Positions 23,180 to 33,173 of a stretch of DNA of 64,000 nucleotides are shown piece by piece. The notes under the pieces were generated by a model. The model saw only the letters and a program-made list of their open reading frames with translations, was not told the origin of the DNA and did not search any database. How positions within the stretch are numbered: the first letter of the stretch is position 1; every line of letters starts with the position of its first letter. Both the position numbers and the translations under genes were made by a program. The stretch comes from Vermamoeba vermiformis (taxonomy: Eukaryota > Tubulinea > Echinamoebida): assembly GCA_045837725.1 (NCBI GenBank), contig JBEWZL010000056.1:310001-374000 (forward strand). Reading direction: 5' to 3'.

Positions 23180-24245
23180 CTACACATCGACGATGGCAGT
23201 GGCAGGACGATAGCGCGGGTTGTTGCAGTAGTCCACAATCGCTTGGTCAAAGTTGTTCTTCTTGGTCGCATCTTGAATCAAGTCGCTGATTGGTGCGAGT
23301 TGTGAGCGCACAGGAATGAGCGCGTGTTGCTTGCTAATGGTGGGCACCCACTTCTGATAGCCCTCGAGCTCAAACACGAAGGGATCACCGCCGAGCACGA
23401 TGTGGGTGGTGTTGCTGTCTTGAATGAACTCGGTGGTCACCTTGGTGTTGTTGGAGGTGAGCGTGGAGGAGACGTTGAACTTGAAGAGCTGCGCGCCCAA
23501 GTTGAAGGTGAGCTGATCGGTGACCCACTGCGAGTCGTGCTTGGTGAACAACTTGCTGTCGAAGATGGTGGTGAAGTTGTTGCGACCTCCGTACTGGTTG
23601 TCCACAAAGAAGTGCGTGCCGTAGCGGTCAATCAACTTCCTGAGCAACGGCATTGGTACGGCGATTGCGTACAACATTGCGTGGTACTTACATGTATGCT
23701 TCGGCATTGTATTCGCTGGGCAACTTTTCAATTTCCGCTTTGAATCTGGGGTGGAGCGAAACTTCGTCGATCGGGTACATATTCAATCTGAAGGTCAAGA
23801 AGTCGTTGTTGACTGTGGCAAAGTTGGAGTTGTTTTCATTCAACATCTTGGACACATCTCCCTTTGTCTTGGAAAGCGCTCCGTCCAACTTAATTTTGCC
23901 CTTCAAAAGTGTGGCGGATGCGCCAAACTTGGTCGTGCTAATGTAGCTCTGGATGAACTGAGAAGTGCTCTTCATGACTTGGAACGAGGAGTCAGCGAAG
24001 AATTGAGGAGTGCGGGCAAAGAACAACTCGTCAGGGATTTGGTATCTAACACCGTTGAGGGTGTCGGTCTGCGCGAGGTCGTAGTGCCACGCAACCAGAG
24101 GGAGTTTAAGGCGTTCGTTGACGACATCATAGCCGAGACCAACTCCTTGTCCGCAGATTTCGAGGATTGAAGGAGTATCAGCAGCGAGTGTAACCGCCGC
24201 TACTGCACATAAGAGTACAACGCTGAACCAACGTAAGATGGCCAT
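23180..24245 (-). CDS. Secreted MACPF-domain protein
   Basis: Exons 23692-24245 and 23180-23639 give 337 aa. The N-terminus MAILRWFSVVLLCAVAAVTL is a clear signal peptide ending near residue 22. The membrane-attack-complex/perforin signature Y-G-T-H-F followed by a GG pair (RYGTHFFVDNQYGG) starts at about residue 191, just after the single intron. The preceding region has the alternating polar strands of the MACPF core. The protein lacks the EGF, C2 or TSP modules found on complement and perforin, so it is a minimal MACPF protein as seen in several amoebae. Possible roles are membrane attack on prey or microbes, or adhesion; neither is shown by sequence. Confidence 0.85.
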
Positions 24246-24434
24246 AGTGCTTCGGTATATATGGTGCACTGATCTTTGAGTGAAAAGAGAGTGCTTTGAA
24301 TTTTTTGGTACAAAAAGTGGAGCACGTGATGTCCGACAAATTGGACCAATCCCCTGCGAGCAAGGCAAGAACTTTCTATGTCTTAAGCCGCTTGACGTCA
24401 AGTCACGGAAGTTATTATGAATACTTATGCATAT

Positions 24435-24965
24435 TTATTTTGTCATTGAAGGCAGCTCTCTCGGTTTCTTTGTACCTGTATTGATGGTAACACCGTGGAT
24501 CTGAGGCATGTCGTCCTTCAACACGCTATTCACCATTTTGTGCTATACATTGTTAGTACAACTATCGGTATTGTGTTCGCTAGCTGTAGTTACCTGTTCG
24601 AGCAAGTTCTTTCCTTCAAATTGCTTGGAGATCACGGTGATATGAAAGAAGCTTCCGTCGCCACCTATATGAAGTTAACGTTAATATTACAACGATGTAG
24701 CGAGGCACGGGTTAATTAAGCGCAAAATCAAATTGATAGGAAACGACATCTTGGATCGAGCTCGTTGGCCCAAGGACTACGTACGCGCATCATCGACGTC
24801 AATGAGCTCGTGTTCGGGGAATTTAGCGCGCAATTTGTCCGACAACTGCTGCGCACTGACCTGCACGACACGCGACTGACTGAACAGGGCACGCAACGGC
24901 CTGCTGGGCGCTGTGCGGTGCAGTGTCAATGTGCGTCGTGTAGTGCGCCACAAGTGTTGCAACAT
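24435..24965 (-). CDS. Mitochondrial BolA family protein
   Basis: Exons 24785-24965, 24594-24664 and 24435-24542 give 119 aa. The Arg/Ser/Thr-rich start (MLQHLWRTTRRTLTLHR) is a mitochondrial presequence. The BolA fold follows: SAQQLSDKLRAKFPEHELID, GDGSFFHITVISKQFEGKNL, HKMVNSVLKDDM, IHGVTI. The conserved H of GDGSFFH and the later H of the LLEQHK stretch are the usual ligands when BolA partners a monothiol glutaredoxin in Fe-S cluster delivery. It most resembles BOLA3/Bol-type mitochondrial members. Confidence 0.88.
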
Positions 24966-25116
24966 TGTTGTGGTTGTGTTGGTGTTAGATGAATTGAAAT
25001 AAAGTGTTCTCGGCTGAAAGTTGAAATTAATCATCTTGTTCGGATCTACTTGACAGTGCACTACACGAGACACGTAGAATAGGGACGGGTGTACCTGTGA
25101 GGTTATACGGGACAAA

Positions 25117-26106
25117 ATGAGCGAAAAAGTACGCGTGCAGAGGAACGACATTACTACGGATGCGAAAATTGCTTGCTAGGCGCGTATTAATTATAAGTAA
25201 ATAGGTGGATGCAAAAGGCGCCAAAGAGCGCTTAAAGAGAGCTCGTGAAGGCTCTCAGGCCGCGGATCCGACTTCGCGAGCAGAATCAAGCTCTCACGTC
25301 AAATCAACACCTCAACAACACACTAGCAGCAGTAGTAGCAACAATTTAGATAAGAATTTCCAAAAGTCGCGACTAGATGCACCACGCAGTGTCAACTTTA
25401 TGTACCAGCCACCACCTGTGCCAGAACCACGTCAACGACCCGAAGGTATGTGAATATGACCAAACTACGCGCACATAGCTCATGTACGATGCAGATGCTA
25501 TACCCGATGAGCCGCAGGTAACACAAGCACCATCCAGTCACCGATTACAGTGCTAACAACGCGCGCAGAACCAAGAGGTGCGCGAATTTCTGCGAAAAGC
25601 GCCCACAGAGGGCCTGTGGATGCCACTGGGCAAAGAAGTCAAAGTGATGCAGTGCTGGCGCTGCAAAGCTTACGGTCACAGAGCTGGCGACAAAGGTGCG
25701 TGTCAGTGCAATGCTGTGTATCAATGCATTATTAATGCGTGCAGAGTGCAAGCTGTTTCAAGTAGGCTCGGAGAAGGCGCGTGAATTCGCACAGGTAACG
25801 CTGCTTGACACGTGTCACTGAGTATAACACATGCATCAGATACACGAAGATCCCATGGCTTCGTACGTCAAACACGATGCAGCAGAGGAACGACACCGCA
25901 TCCGAGAGGAGAAGCTAGCACGGTGAGTGACTGGTGTGTTGTCACAGTGGCTAAATAATGTACCTAGTGTGGCGTATTTGAAGCAGTTGTTGGATGAGGA
26001 GGAGGAGAAGCGTCGACAGCGCAAAGAGAAGCGACACAAGAAGCGGCGAGCGTCATCTAGCAGTGAGAGTGATGCCCCCAAGAAGAAGAAACATAAGGAT
26101 AAATAG
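25117..26106 (+). CDS. RP9: RP9/PAP-1-like splicing-associated protein
   Basis: Seven exons (25117-25128, 25205-25445, 25495-25517, 25569-25695, 25745-25794, 25840-25922, 25968-26106) give 224 aa. The core REFLRKAPTEGLWMPLGKEV followed by KVMQCWRCKAYGHRAGDKEC is nearly diagnostic of RP9, including its zinc knuckle. The later AQIHEDPMASYV and AYLKQLLDEEEEKRRQRKEK segments also match. The C-terminus is Lys/Ser-rich. RP9 associates with the kinase PIM1 and with PRPF3 of the tri-snRNP in mammals. The 23-nt and 12-nt exons are recovered only by phase. Confidence 0.92.
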
Positions 26107-26868
26107 AAGGGTTAATAAATAGATTTCTCCAATAATGACCAGAAGGTTGTGATGTTACTGCCACATATGAATGTTTACAGGCATGATGTGTTTAATGAGG
26201 TGAAACCACTCAGGTTACAAATTTGACCAGTTGTCACGAGGTTGGCCAGGCCAGTTGGCAGTTACTATTGGCACCAATGATGCAGGAGCATTAATGCATC
26301 AAATGGACAGACGCACGATTGGCCCTTGTACCATACATTTGGCCTGGTCCTCCCTCATATCAAGCAGCTATGAGAATCATGTAGAACGTTCCAGATAGCC
26401 AAGCTTGGCTATCCTCCCTGATCCTGCAATGCATTTAATGGTTGTTGTTACATCAAAAGGTGGCTGGACTTGAGTTAATCGAAAGCACCCTGGGAGTTCA
26501 GGACCTGCAGAAATGAAAAGAAAAATTGCCTCTTTGGAGGGTTCAAGCCCCACTAGTCCCTTATGCAAATTACAATATTTTCTTCAAAGAAAGGGTTCTT
26601 TAAAAAACCCCTTGCAGCTGGATTCTCATCAACTCTGACCATAATTAATGAAATTACCAATGGTTGTCAGAAACAAATGCTTGTATGGACATTTGCCACC
26701 AGGGTCGCTGCATCTTCTGATGTTAGTAATTGACCAACTTATACCAAACCTTGCCATTAGCACCAGCGGACCCAAGAAGGAATACTTTTGGCTCAGGAGG
26801 CTTTGGGCTAAGCGCTGGAGGCTGAAAATGTCATTGTTCTGCATAGAACTAAATACTAGAACATTGTT
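26107..26868. other. Spacer left of the transposon
   Basis: No convincing gene. The base composition and vocabulary (no TCACGTGA-type words) differ from flanking host DNA, so this may be older mobile-element debris. A GGTTCAAGCCC word at 26540-26550 resembles a Pol III B box, but I find no matching A box or cloverleaf. The 13-mer TTCTGCATAGAAC at 26837 recurs at 27296 inside the element. Confidence 0.35.
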
Positions 26869-26928
26869 GGAGGTCGTCCTGCCCAAATTAGACGGAACGT
26901 CCGTCCATAGACAGGGTGTCTGTCCAGG
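26869..26928 (+). repeat. Left terminal inverted repeat of transposon
   Basis: Read inward: ggaggtcgtcctgcccaaat, then an acgtcc word, then gacagggtgtctgtcc. Its partner is the reverse complement of 32879-32931. The match is imperfect, strongest over the outer 20 and the inner 13 bases. The inner part merges with the 19-bp tandem array. Confidence 0.65.
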
Positions 26929-27004
26929 GACATGGCGTCCGTCCGTGGACAGGGTGTCCGTCTGGGGACAAGGCGTCCGGATCCGGACGGGGCATCCGCT
27001 GAAG
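26891..27004 (+). repeat. Six-copy 19-bp tandem repeat, CpG-rich
   Basis: Six adjoining units of exactly 19 bp start at 26891, 26910, 26929, 26948, 26967 and 26986. The consensus is about gacagggcgtccgtccgtg. Units diverge by a few bases each. Each contains a gtcc dyad, and unit junctions form palindromes such as gtccggatccggac (26975-26988 region). The array sits just inside the left terminal repeat, a typical place for transposase-binding sites. Confidence 0.85.
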
Positions 27005-27552
27005 TTAGTAATTAACGAAATTCAATTCTGTTTGCTGCAGTAGGTAGAGCATATATAGGATACTACTAGGTATGAACTTCCCATCCACATCAGCTTCCAG
27101 CCACTGGAGATTGAGAAAGAATTGTAATCACCATACATTGGAAAGTGGATATTTTGGCTAATGGATGTAATTTCAGCGTCTTTATCAAGAAAATAACGTA
27201 TTTTTGCAACCAGGACATGTTTGGAGCACAAAGAAAAGTTTAACATCCTATCCAAAAATTGTGTGCTATTTGAGCTATCATCCTATAGATTGTAGTTCTG
27301 CATAGAACTGTGCCAGAAATGGATTATTGTGAATGAGAGGTTTCGCATAACAAAGTGCACTGTTGATTCTTTCTATTGAACTCTGACATGTCCACTAGTT
27401 GCAAACGATTCCGTATGTCATGCCAAGCCGTATTTATCAAAATCTTTGTTACTTGAGCCATTTGGAGCTTGATTTCAAAAACTGAGGAAATTATGCTCAA
27501 TCCAATAGAATTTTATTGAAATTGTAAAACCTCTTTATTAACATTTTCATCT
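27005..27552. other. Left subterminal spacer of transposon
   Basis: AT-rich and without a convincing ORF. It ends with a 30-bp word at 27502-27531 (ccaatagaattttattgaaa...) whose reverse complement recurs at 32758-32786. Each copy holds the AATAAA signal of the neighbouring gene (A on the left, D on the right), so it acts as a shared polyadenylation region and a subterminal inverted repeat. Confidence 0.55.
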
Positions 27553-28370
27553 TTATACAAACTTCTGGTCAGCACCTGTGCTGTTGTACAACAGTGCCTG
27601 CAGCAGCATCTGTTGGTTTTCTAAGTTGTGCAGCCTCTGGTCATTGAGTTGTTGTAGAATTCTCTCTCTTTCTTCGTGGGAATGGAGCTCATTGCTAATG
27701 AGTTGGTGTTGCATTAGCCTTATCTCACGTTCTTCCAGTTGAAGTCTCAAAGATAGATTAGTAGATGAAGCAGTGGGCCACTGAAGACTAATTCCTTGAG
27801 AGAGTGGTGCACTAGCGTGCACTGGCTGCATTTGCTCTGGTAAGTCTTCCACAGTCCCAGCCAGCATGGTTTTGACCACCTGAGCCTTCTGTGCAGTGGG
27901 TTCCTTCTTTGTGACAGACTTGGGCTTGTGCTTCTTTGCTGGCTGAGTGTCTTCATCGAACAGCTCTATTCTACGTCTCTTTCTTTGTGGTTTTGCTAGA
28001 GGACTGACTTTTACTATTTGATGGCCCATTTGTTCATCTATCCACCTCTGTAAGCACTCTGTAACCTTGGGAAGTGCTGATGGATTGGACTCTAGCACAG
28101 TGCAGCTTCCAAGAGACAAAACTTTGGCTTTGTGTTGTAATTTGATGTGGCAATTGCTAGGAGTCTAATGGTGCCTCTTTTGTCTTTAACTAGGGCAAGA
28201 GTGGTGTACTTTTTCTTGCAATGCCGCACAGTGTGTCCAAGCTGTAACTGTACTTGGTGATCTGCCGATTCCAATCTTGGGTACAACATGTAAGGTCCCA
28301 CAATCATCATCTCTCCTGCTACTTGGCAGTCTAGAAGTGAGATGTCTGGGACTTGGAGCTCAGCAGGCAT
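27553..28370 (-). pseudogene. Transposon gene A, unrecognised coiled-coil protein, apparently frameshifted
   Basis: The first reading frame starts at the ATG at 28370 (MPAELQVPDISLLDCQ) and runs to about 28092. A second frame (28119-27553, 188 codons) has no ATG of its own and continues the protein-like composition. The two overlap by about 28 nt without credible splice sites, so a one-base shift in this copy is likely. The N-terminal part is beta-rich (EMMIVGPYMLYPRLES, LGHTVRHCKKKYTTLALV). The C-terminal part has a bipartite basic signal (KPQRKRRRIELF, AKKHKPKS) and a Q/L/E-rich coiled coil. I do not recognise the family. It is divergent from gene B across about 235 bp. A DNA-binding accessory role is a guess. 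Confidence 0.5.
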
Positions 28371-28604
28371 GGTATTGACAGTGGGAACCTATCAACAATA
28401 ATTTATTACCGCAAATTTGCAGGTAAGGATCGAAGCTGTTCAGTGCATGAAAAAAAGTTGATCCTGAAAGTGGCACAATAATTGAAGGTGTTGTTGCGGA
28501 GTTATTAAGGCTGCAAATCTGAAAAAGCTAAAAATAGGAGCGTACCCGTAGTCAGAAGTCATTTTTTTTTGTTCGAACAAATTAAATTATTGTATTCAAA
28601 AACA

Positions 28605-29745
28605 ATGACTCAGTATATAGACGGGCCTGAGTATAGGGGAGGTATCAAGTATTATACGCTCACGATAACTCCTCCTCCAGTGTCGAAGAACGATCCACCT
28701 AAACCGCAGCTGACTCCTATCGAAGCACTTAAATTATTTTTACTCGATGGTAACTTCGTTGTCGTGGACCAGAATGGTCGTTGGGTAAGACAATAGCATT
28801 TAAATAATTTTATAATAATCGTTACAATAATATTAATTACAGCCGAGCTCAATTTAATTTTTTTTAACGCAGTTAATTTGGAATATTAAGGCAGGCGTTG
28901 ATTCTGACTTAAATGAAAAATTACTGGCTGCTCTTGAATGGGCGGAACAAAATTGCACAGCTCAGACGAAGGACCTGTCGATTCACGTTGGCTTTTGGCG
29001 TCGATACGCTTTGCACATATTTTTGTCACGAGATTCAACGATCGGGAAGGGTTTAAAATTCATTGATCAACCCGGAGTGCGTGATTTCCTTGAAGTGATT
29101 GACCAATGGTTCGCACACGTAGACCCGCAGTTGTACGAAGAATACTGTAGCGTCACTCCGGACAAGCAACGTGTGCTCGGCAAGTCATTTCTCATGGCAG
29201 TGCTCAATCACGGAGGCTCTCAACCTCACATCGACAGTGAGGACCGCATCGATGGCTGCTGTTGCGTTGTGCCTGTTGGCAAAGATTGGTCCGGTGGCGA
29301 GCTGGCCTTTCGCGATCTACACCTTAAAATCAACGCACAGCCTGGAGACATCATTTTCTTTCGCTCGGCACAACTATACCACGAGAATTTGACTCACATT
29401 GGTGATCGCCGGTCGATTGTGCTGAACACTGACGCTAACTGCTTCACCGCACCTGGACAAATTCGCGACCCCGAATTTCTTGCAGAAGAACGTGACTACA
29501 ATGCGAATAACAACGTTGAAATTCCACCAGCTCCTCAGTGGTCCGTGCAACCACTCTCGGAGCAGCTTGGATCTGCAGAACGGATGCACAGCTATTTGAA
29601 AAACCGACTCAACTTGCGAGTTCAGAACAAAGAAGCAGCGCACAAGAATAAACTCATTCAACGCAAGAGTGCTGATTGGCAGCCTCGACAATTCAATTCA
29701 AAGAATCGAACGAAGAGTAAAGGTACTAAGCGGCATCAAAAATAA
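28605..29745 (+). CDS. 2OG-Fe(II) dioxygenase resembling TET/JBP family (transposon gene B)
   Basis: Exons 28605-28784 and 28873-29745 give 350 aa with no disruption. The double-stranded beta-helix core shows the iron triad: HxD in SQPHIDSEDRIDG (H179, D181) and a distal His in AQLYHENLTH (H230 or H235). The 2-oxoglutarate-binding Arg is in GDRRSIVLNTD (R239 or R240). Between them lie GKDWSGGELAF and AQPGDIIFFRSA, the GGxL and PGDxxxF pattern typical of TET/JBP enzymes, including the fungal, transposon-linked ones. Members oxidise 5-methylcytosine or thymine in DNA. The C-terminal 110 residues are basic and Lys/Asn/Gln-rich, suitable for nucleic-acid binding. An alternative is a prolyl-hydroxylase-like 2OG enzyme; the substrate cannot be read from sequence. 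Confidence 0.6.
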
Positions 29746-30408
29746 AACTTACGTCAATTCCTTCACTTCCGTTACGTGCTTCATTATTCATCATGTTATT
29801 GATGTCAGCAACTTCACGCACAATCTGTTTATTATTGAATTACATATATGTCAATTCTGTTATTATTGGTAACTTACATTCTCTGTGCCGCTCCTTAACT
29901 CACTGACAAATTGATCGGTGCTTGACTGTTCGTTGAGTAATTGAGTCGCATTGCCATTGTTGTCTCCCTGATAAAACAGTTACTATGTAAAAGCATAATA
30001 ATATTCAAAGTCTAAATATAGCGTTCGAGTAATATGAAGAAATAGTGGATCTGCTTTGCAATGCTTACCTTGCATGTGCCTCCGTTTGCCTGAGTTTTGG
30101 ATTGTATTTCTTTTGTCGATACTTGTGAGAGCTGTGTTGGCCCTGACTCCTAGTTGGATAGCAGTGAGTTTGTAATATTTTGGGAATTGTTGGATCGTAC
30201 AGGCTCTAAATTGTCTCCGAGAGCATCTTGTGCATTCGAACAACTATTTGCTTGGTCAGAGTTAATTTTTTCTCTTCTTTGAGATCTATTCAGCACTGGC
30301 ACATCCATAGTCACAGGTTCTGTCTGTGTTCCGTTAGCAAGGCTAAATTGCACTGCCAAATCTTACTTCAAGCAAAAGCACATCGTCATCAGCATTCCAT
30401 TCTGTCAT
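29726..30408 (-). CDS. Transposon gene C, small polar protein of unknown function
   Basis: Five exons (30367-30408, 30201-30323, 30069-30149, 29878-29967, 29726-29824), all joined at phase 0, give 144 aa beginning MTEWNADDDVLLLE. The product is rich in N, S, E, Q and D, with one helical stretch (NIVREVADINNMMNNE). No known domain is visible. Introns are 43-101 nt. The 3' end overlaps the 3' end of gene B by 20 bp on the opposite strand. The start is 43 bp from the divergent transposase start, so the two probably share a promoter. The exon model rests on splice consensus and open phase alone. Confidence 0.45.
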
Positions 30409-30451
30409 AACTAATTCTTTGTGGTTAACAAGTTAAGTTTGTCACGACAAA

Positions 30452-32737
30452 ATGTCAAGCAACACGGATCATCCCAAAGGTACACTTGATTGATTTCAAT
30501 TGCTTTAACCTAATCACAAATTAGCCTTCAACTTGGTAAGGCAATACATACATGAACCAAAGGGCTTCACCAAAGCCCGTACAACCACTGTAGCCAATTT
30601 CCCAAACACTCTGTACCGATTTTAAGATCAATTGATAGTGATGGACTATTACGTAGTTCTATAGAGAATAACCACATACCAGTGTAAGTGAAAATTCAAT
30701 TAATAAATTAATTTTTCAGATCGTATCTAACATACATTACAGAAACAAACCAAAACAGGAGGGCTTGTGCAATTCTATGCACTTGGGACAAATTCTCTAT
30801 TCCCACTGTTGCCCTCGGCAATGCATTGCTCAGCATTTAAATGAAACTCCTTGCACCATCGAAGAGCACCTCAAACTTTGGTCTGGCTTGCCACAGAATG
30901 TTTTAACAACAGAGCTAGCCAAATTGCTCAGTGATGCACAGGTAAATAATATTCTTAAAATGTATAGCTGTTCTTATGTGGTGGTTAGGTTGAACGTCAA
31001 TCAGATACAAGCGTTCAAATACAAGGAAAATTCTACGAGCTCCGTTGGCACGGAATACCTTTGTGTCGCAATGCATTTCAGTTGCTCTATGGGGTGAGCC
31101 GAAGAAAATTAATATCCGCTTGCAGCAGTTCAGATGTGCTACAGCATGGCAATTCTCTTGTGGACCACGACAACTCTCTTACTATGGATATCATCAATTA
31201 TATTGATGATCTTAAAGTTCGTTGTGGAAATGAGTGTGATTTTGACCCTAAAAAGATCTACTTGAACGGTTTCTATGAAAAACGACAAGTGTGGAAGCAT
31301 TACGTAGATTCACGCCCAGATCATCAAAATGTTGCGAGCGACTCGCATTTCTACTATGTTTGGACTCATCATCGCCCTAATATAGTCATCGAGACAGATG
31401 CCATGAAGTGTGCCATGTGTGCCAAGATCGACATTGAAATGCACTCAGTTTCAACGTAAGAAATTGACAAGCAATACATGAACTTACTAAATACTACATT
31501 CCAGGACAGAAGAGCAACTTGTCACTCTTCAAGCTGACAAGATTCGACACAAACAGATTAAGAACGCACACTTGGAGAGAATGCACTCTCTTATAGCACG
31601 TGCAAAGAGTGGTCAACTGTTACTTTTGATTGGAGACCATATGCGCAGCAAAGGTTTGCCCAAGCTAAGACGCAACAACATGAACATACTGATGAGTGAG
31701 CTTATAAATGTGCACTTTTCTGGTTGGTTCAACCCATACACTGGCAAGTCAAAGTACTACCTGAGAGGTACCACTCAGAGTGTGCAAACTCCATCATTTC
31801 ATGCTTGCATTCTCTGCTAAAGGAGCTTCATCCAACTCAAAGAAAGCTTGTGCTGGTCTTTGACAACCATAGCACACAGCACAACAATGCACTGCTTGCA
31901 TACTGTGACTGGCTTGTTCGGTAAGTCTTAATAGGATTGTAACTTTGCTAAAGACGCATTATTTGTAGCTTCAAGAGACTGTTTGATGAGATTGAAATCC
32001 TGTTTCTGATTGCTGGCCACACAAAGAATCAACAAGACCAGATGAACTCCTATGTGGCTGGTGAGTACATGAAGAGACAGTTCTTTAGCATTGAAGATCT
32101 TTGTACACTTGGAAATGATAAGCGATCATTTGAAGAGCAAGAGCACATCTTACAATGGGTAGAGAAGTTTGCACCACTAATGAATGAGTATCCACGTATC
32201 TCTCGTGCACATGTATTCCATTTCACTTCTGCTGGCATGCAAACAAAAGAATTTGTAGATGATACAGAGTGGAATACTTGGAACCAACTTGGTGCAGCAA
32301 CTTATCACTGTATGCTAAACGAAGAACCAACTGGATTATTAGAGCCAATGCAACCATACCAGCTGTCTGACAAGAAGAAACGTGATGCAAAAGCCTCGTT
32401 AGCATACATTCCTCAAGAACAACGAACATACATCCAAGGACTCATTGAGAACAACTTTGGCTATCAAATACAGGCTCTTAATGCTCTTGGTGACTTTACC
32501 TTAGCTCCTGCAACGGCTCAAATGCCCCCAATAACTCGCAAAGTTGTATTCCGAGAGAAACATAGGAGAAAGGACCATGCCACTCAACCAACATTACAGC
32601 ATTCTGAGTTAGAGCCTGGAGAGGTCGAATACCTATTACAATCCCTTCCTCCTGATGAACACTTTGATGAGTCAGAGGACGAACTTGAAAAGGAGCTACA
32701 AAAGGCCAGGAAAAGGAGAAAATCTGTAAAGAACTGA
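30452..32737 (+). pseudogene. Transposon gene D, DUF7869-like transposase, apparently frameshifted
   Basis: Exons 30452-30479, 30563-30683, 30743-30941, 30989-31455, 31505-31920 and 31969-32737 encode about 665 aa. The frame changes near 31770-31785 without a plausible intron, so this copy probably carries a single-base shift. Family features from memory: WHGIPLCRNAFQLLYGVSRR; DSHFYYVWTHHRPNI with CAMC; then acidic positions in LLIGDHMRSKG, LVLVFDNHSTQHNN and FLIAGHTKNQQDQMNS. The spacing of DxxN...GHTxxxxDQ resembles the DUF7869 proteins spread in oomycetes, animals and plants, which look like RNase H-fold (DDE/D) transposases. The C-terminus is acidic and Lys/Arg-rich. Catalytic assignment is inference. 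Confidence 0.6.
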
Positions 32738-32878
32738 ACTATTTACAATACCAATGTGTTTTTACATTTTCAATAAAATTCTATTATCCCTAGAGCTTGG
32801 CCAGGAAGGATCAAACTCATTCTAAATATAGGTATCCACAACAATTAGGTGCTATTTGCCTCGAGAACTAGTGACGGT

Positions 32879-32931
32879 GGACACCCTGTCCAAATCTGGA
32901 CGTCCTGCTCAAATTGAGCAAGACGACCTCC
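32879..32931 (-). repeat. Right terminal inverted repeat of transposon
   Basis: Its reverse complement runs ggaggtcgtcttgctcaatt, then aggacgtcc, then ggacagggtgtcc, mirroring the left end. It contains only one or two of the CpG-bearing units that are multiplied on the left side, so the two ends are asymmetric. Confidence 0.65.
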
Positions 32932-33173
32932 GTTCTATGTGCTGCAATACCATTTAAACTTTGGAAATGTCCGGGAAGAGCCTTGTGTGCTAATGGACAG
33001 CCCTGGCAGAGCGAGCCATTTCTAAGCGCACTGGACCATTAATATGTACCAAAATACTGTACACTTCTGCATTCTCGACATACGGCACAACCAAATTAAA
33101 TTCATTGTTGTTCCAAACTTGTCTATTCATTTTCCCAATCAAACGTTTTAGTTAAATTACATCTAATAAGCAA

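Larger units (their letters stand above)
26869..32931. mobile_element. DNA transposon, about 6 kb, with TET/JBP-like dioxygenase and DUF7869-like transposase
   Basis: Bounded by imperfect terminal inverted repeats: the left end reads inward ggaggtcgtcctgcccaaat, and the right end read inward is ggaggtcgtcttgctcaatt. Both continue to a ggacagggtgtcc-like word. It holds four genes in alternating orientation: A (reverse, 27553-28370), B (forward dioxygenase, 28605-29745), C (reverse, 29726-30408) and D (forward transposase, 30452-32737). Genes A and D end towards the two termini and share a subterminal inverted repeat. A 3-bp gtt flanks both ends and could be a target duplication, but it is too short to trust. 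Coupling of a TET/JBP-type gene with a transposase recalls the fungal Kyakuja-Dileera-Zisupton (KDZ) elements, although this transposase looks different. Exact ends are uncertain by a few bases. Confidence 0.7.

Noticed and set aside
26540-26550. GGTTCAAGCCC as a tRNA or SINE B box
   Set aside because: No A box at the right distance and no cloverleaf can be drawn.
26648-27043. ORF across the left end of the transposon as a coding gene
   Set aside because: Runs through the tandem repeat and terminal repeat, with no motif.
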